DNA of 33,137 nucleotides, taken from contig JAJDTQ010000121.1 in NCBI GenBank assembly GCA_022827045.1, positions 1 to 33,137 of the forward strand, in the 5' to 3' direction. Shown here piece after piece: positions 32,484 to 33,137 of the stretch; position 1 is the stretch's first letter, and the number at the start of each line of letters is the position of its first letter. Source of the DNA: Candidatus Binatia bacterium. GTDB taxonomy: Bacteria > Desulfobacterota_B > Binatia > UBA9968 > JAJDTQ01. A model generated the notes under the pieces. It was not told where the DNA came from and did not search any database. It saw only the letters and a list, made by a program, of their open reading frames with translations. The translations under genes were made by a program, and so were the position numbers.

Positions 32484-33137
32484 ATGGACATCGACCCTCA
32501 GAAAGTGTTGTCGTTCACTCTACCCATCGTCCTGGCCGTCGTCGCCAGGATCATACGAGGGTGGAAGACGAGGCAGGAATATGCACTACGCTGGGTCACG
32601 CTGGCGCCGACCCCCGTGCCGGCGTCTCCCGGGGACGCGCCCGGACCCGCGGACATGACCTCCGGCGGCGAATCCGTCGCCAACCCGACCAGGTTTTACT
32701 TCGTACTCCACAATTCAGGCGCCAACCCGCTCGACACCGCCTCGATCGTCGAACCCTTGACATGGACCGCCCCTGGCAAGGTGCTCGACGCGAACGTCAT
32801 CGAGACGCGACCCGCGGTCAAGCTCGAGCTCGAACCCTCCGCTGACAGCCTCAAGATCACCTGGCGGCTGTTCAACCAGGATTGCAAGGCGTTGATCGAG
32901 GTCGTCTGCAACTGTGGCAGCGACGCCGGCCGCGGCAGCATCGACGGGCAGATCCGGAACGTTTCCGAGATCAAGTCTCTGGAGTCCTCCTACATGGACA
33001 AGGAGCAGGTCCGACAGGCCGTGAGGGAGAAGCTCGCTCAGGCACCGCGGTTTCTCCGACGTCTCCAGTCGGAGTGGCTGAACGTGTACCTCAAGCTCCA
33101 TTCCAAGGACATGCTGTTTGCGGCAGGTGTCTTCTGT
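32484..33137 (+). CDS. Membrane-anchored protein of unknown function, partial
   Basis: The frame stays open to the window end and gives 218 residues. The ATG at 32484 has AGGTGA six bases upstream. A single N-terminal membrane helix (VLSFTLPIVLAVVARII) precedes a positive stretch (RGWKTRQE), then a beta-rich domain (FYFVLHNSGANPLDTASIVE, LKITWRLFNQDCKALIEVVC) that looks like a ligand or Ig-like sandwich. An acidic and basic helical segment (MDKEQVRQAVREKLA) follows, and a second hydrophobic run begins at the edge (MLFAAGVFC). I do not recognise the family. The second membrane span suggests a cytoplasmic or periplasmic loop domain between two helices. Confidence 0.75.
   Translation, partial: MDIDPQKVLSFTLPIVLAVVARIIRGWKTRQEYALRWVTLAPTPVPASPGDAPGPADMTSGGESVANPTRFYFVLHNSGANPLDTASIVEPLTWTAPGKVLDANVIETRPAVKLELEPSADSLKITWRLFNQDCKALIEVVCNCGSDAGRGSIDGQIRNVSEIKSLESSYMDKEQVRQAVREKLAQAPRFLRRLQSEWLNVYLKLHSKDMLFAAGVFC

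Overview
The window is GC-rich, densely coded Gram-negative DNA. It carries an outer-membrane autotransporter barrel, lipoproteins, signal peptides, a sigma-54 activator, HtpX and M16 proteases. The mix of accessory genes (TAXI-type solute-binding protein, ornithine cyclodeaminase-like enzyme, two luciferase-like monooxygenases, amidohydrolase, molybdenum hydroxylase, HemQ-type coproheme decarboxylase, NHLP-type leader) recalls uncultured proteobacteria-related or Tectomicrobia/Entotheonella-like lineages. That placement is an inference from gene content only. No rRNA, tRNA or CRISPR array was found.

Layout. (1) 1-4139, minus strand: a secreted autotransporter with two Cache-like segments, then a protein with an NHLP peptide leader fused to a squalene-cyclase-like alpha/alpha toroid, then the first codons of a third gene leaving the window. 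(2) 4213-7552: a TAXI solute-binding protein divergent from an MFS transporter plus ornithine cyclodeaminase/mu-crystallin pair. (3) 7610-13170: an accessory island with an orphan ParD antitoxin, an Mrr-type restriction endonuclease, a second PD-(D/E)XK nuclease, a zinc-protease/TbpB-like lipoprotein preceded by an elaborate RNA structure, and a possible uracil-DNA-glycosylase-fold protein. (4) 13227-15836, minus: a bacterial phytochelatin synthase, a secreted thermonuclease and HemQ. (5) 16189-23611, plus: a sensorless sigma-54 activator, an M16 protease pair, a CCA-adding-type nucleotidyltransferase and a molybdenum hydroxylase large subunit, with two 4-bp ATGA overlaps. (6) 23694-24439: a broken Phd antitoxin next to a complete higBA module with a clear operator. 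(7) 24583-28779, minus: a tight four-gene operon (luciferase-like monooxygenase, MFS, amidohydrolase, amidinotransferase-fold pseudoenzyme). (8) 29005-33137: HtpX, an MFS_3 exporter, a second luciferase-like monooxygenase and a partial membrane-anchored protein.

Two loci stand out. At 10558-10740 a 19-bp closing stem, two internal hairpins and a fourth hairpin precede the lipoprotein gene. The right arm of the closing stem can instead pair over 12 contiguous positions with the whole ribosome binding site of that gene, which is the layout of a translational riboswitch. At 167-4139 a ribosomal-peptide leader is joined to an enzyme-sized domain beside a surface Cache/autotransporter protein, suggesting either a leader-guided modification substrate of unusual size or a leader reused as an export tag.

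The remaining genes are recognisable family members in ordinary contexts. Several starts are placed inside longer reading frames because a strong Shine-Dalgarno site or a signal peptide decides them; each case is noted in its entry.
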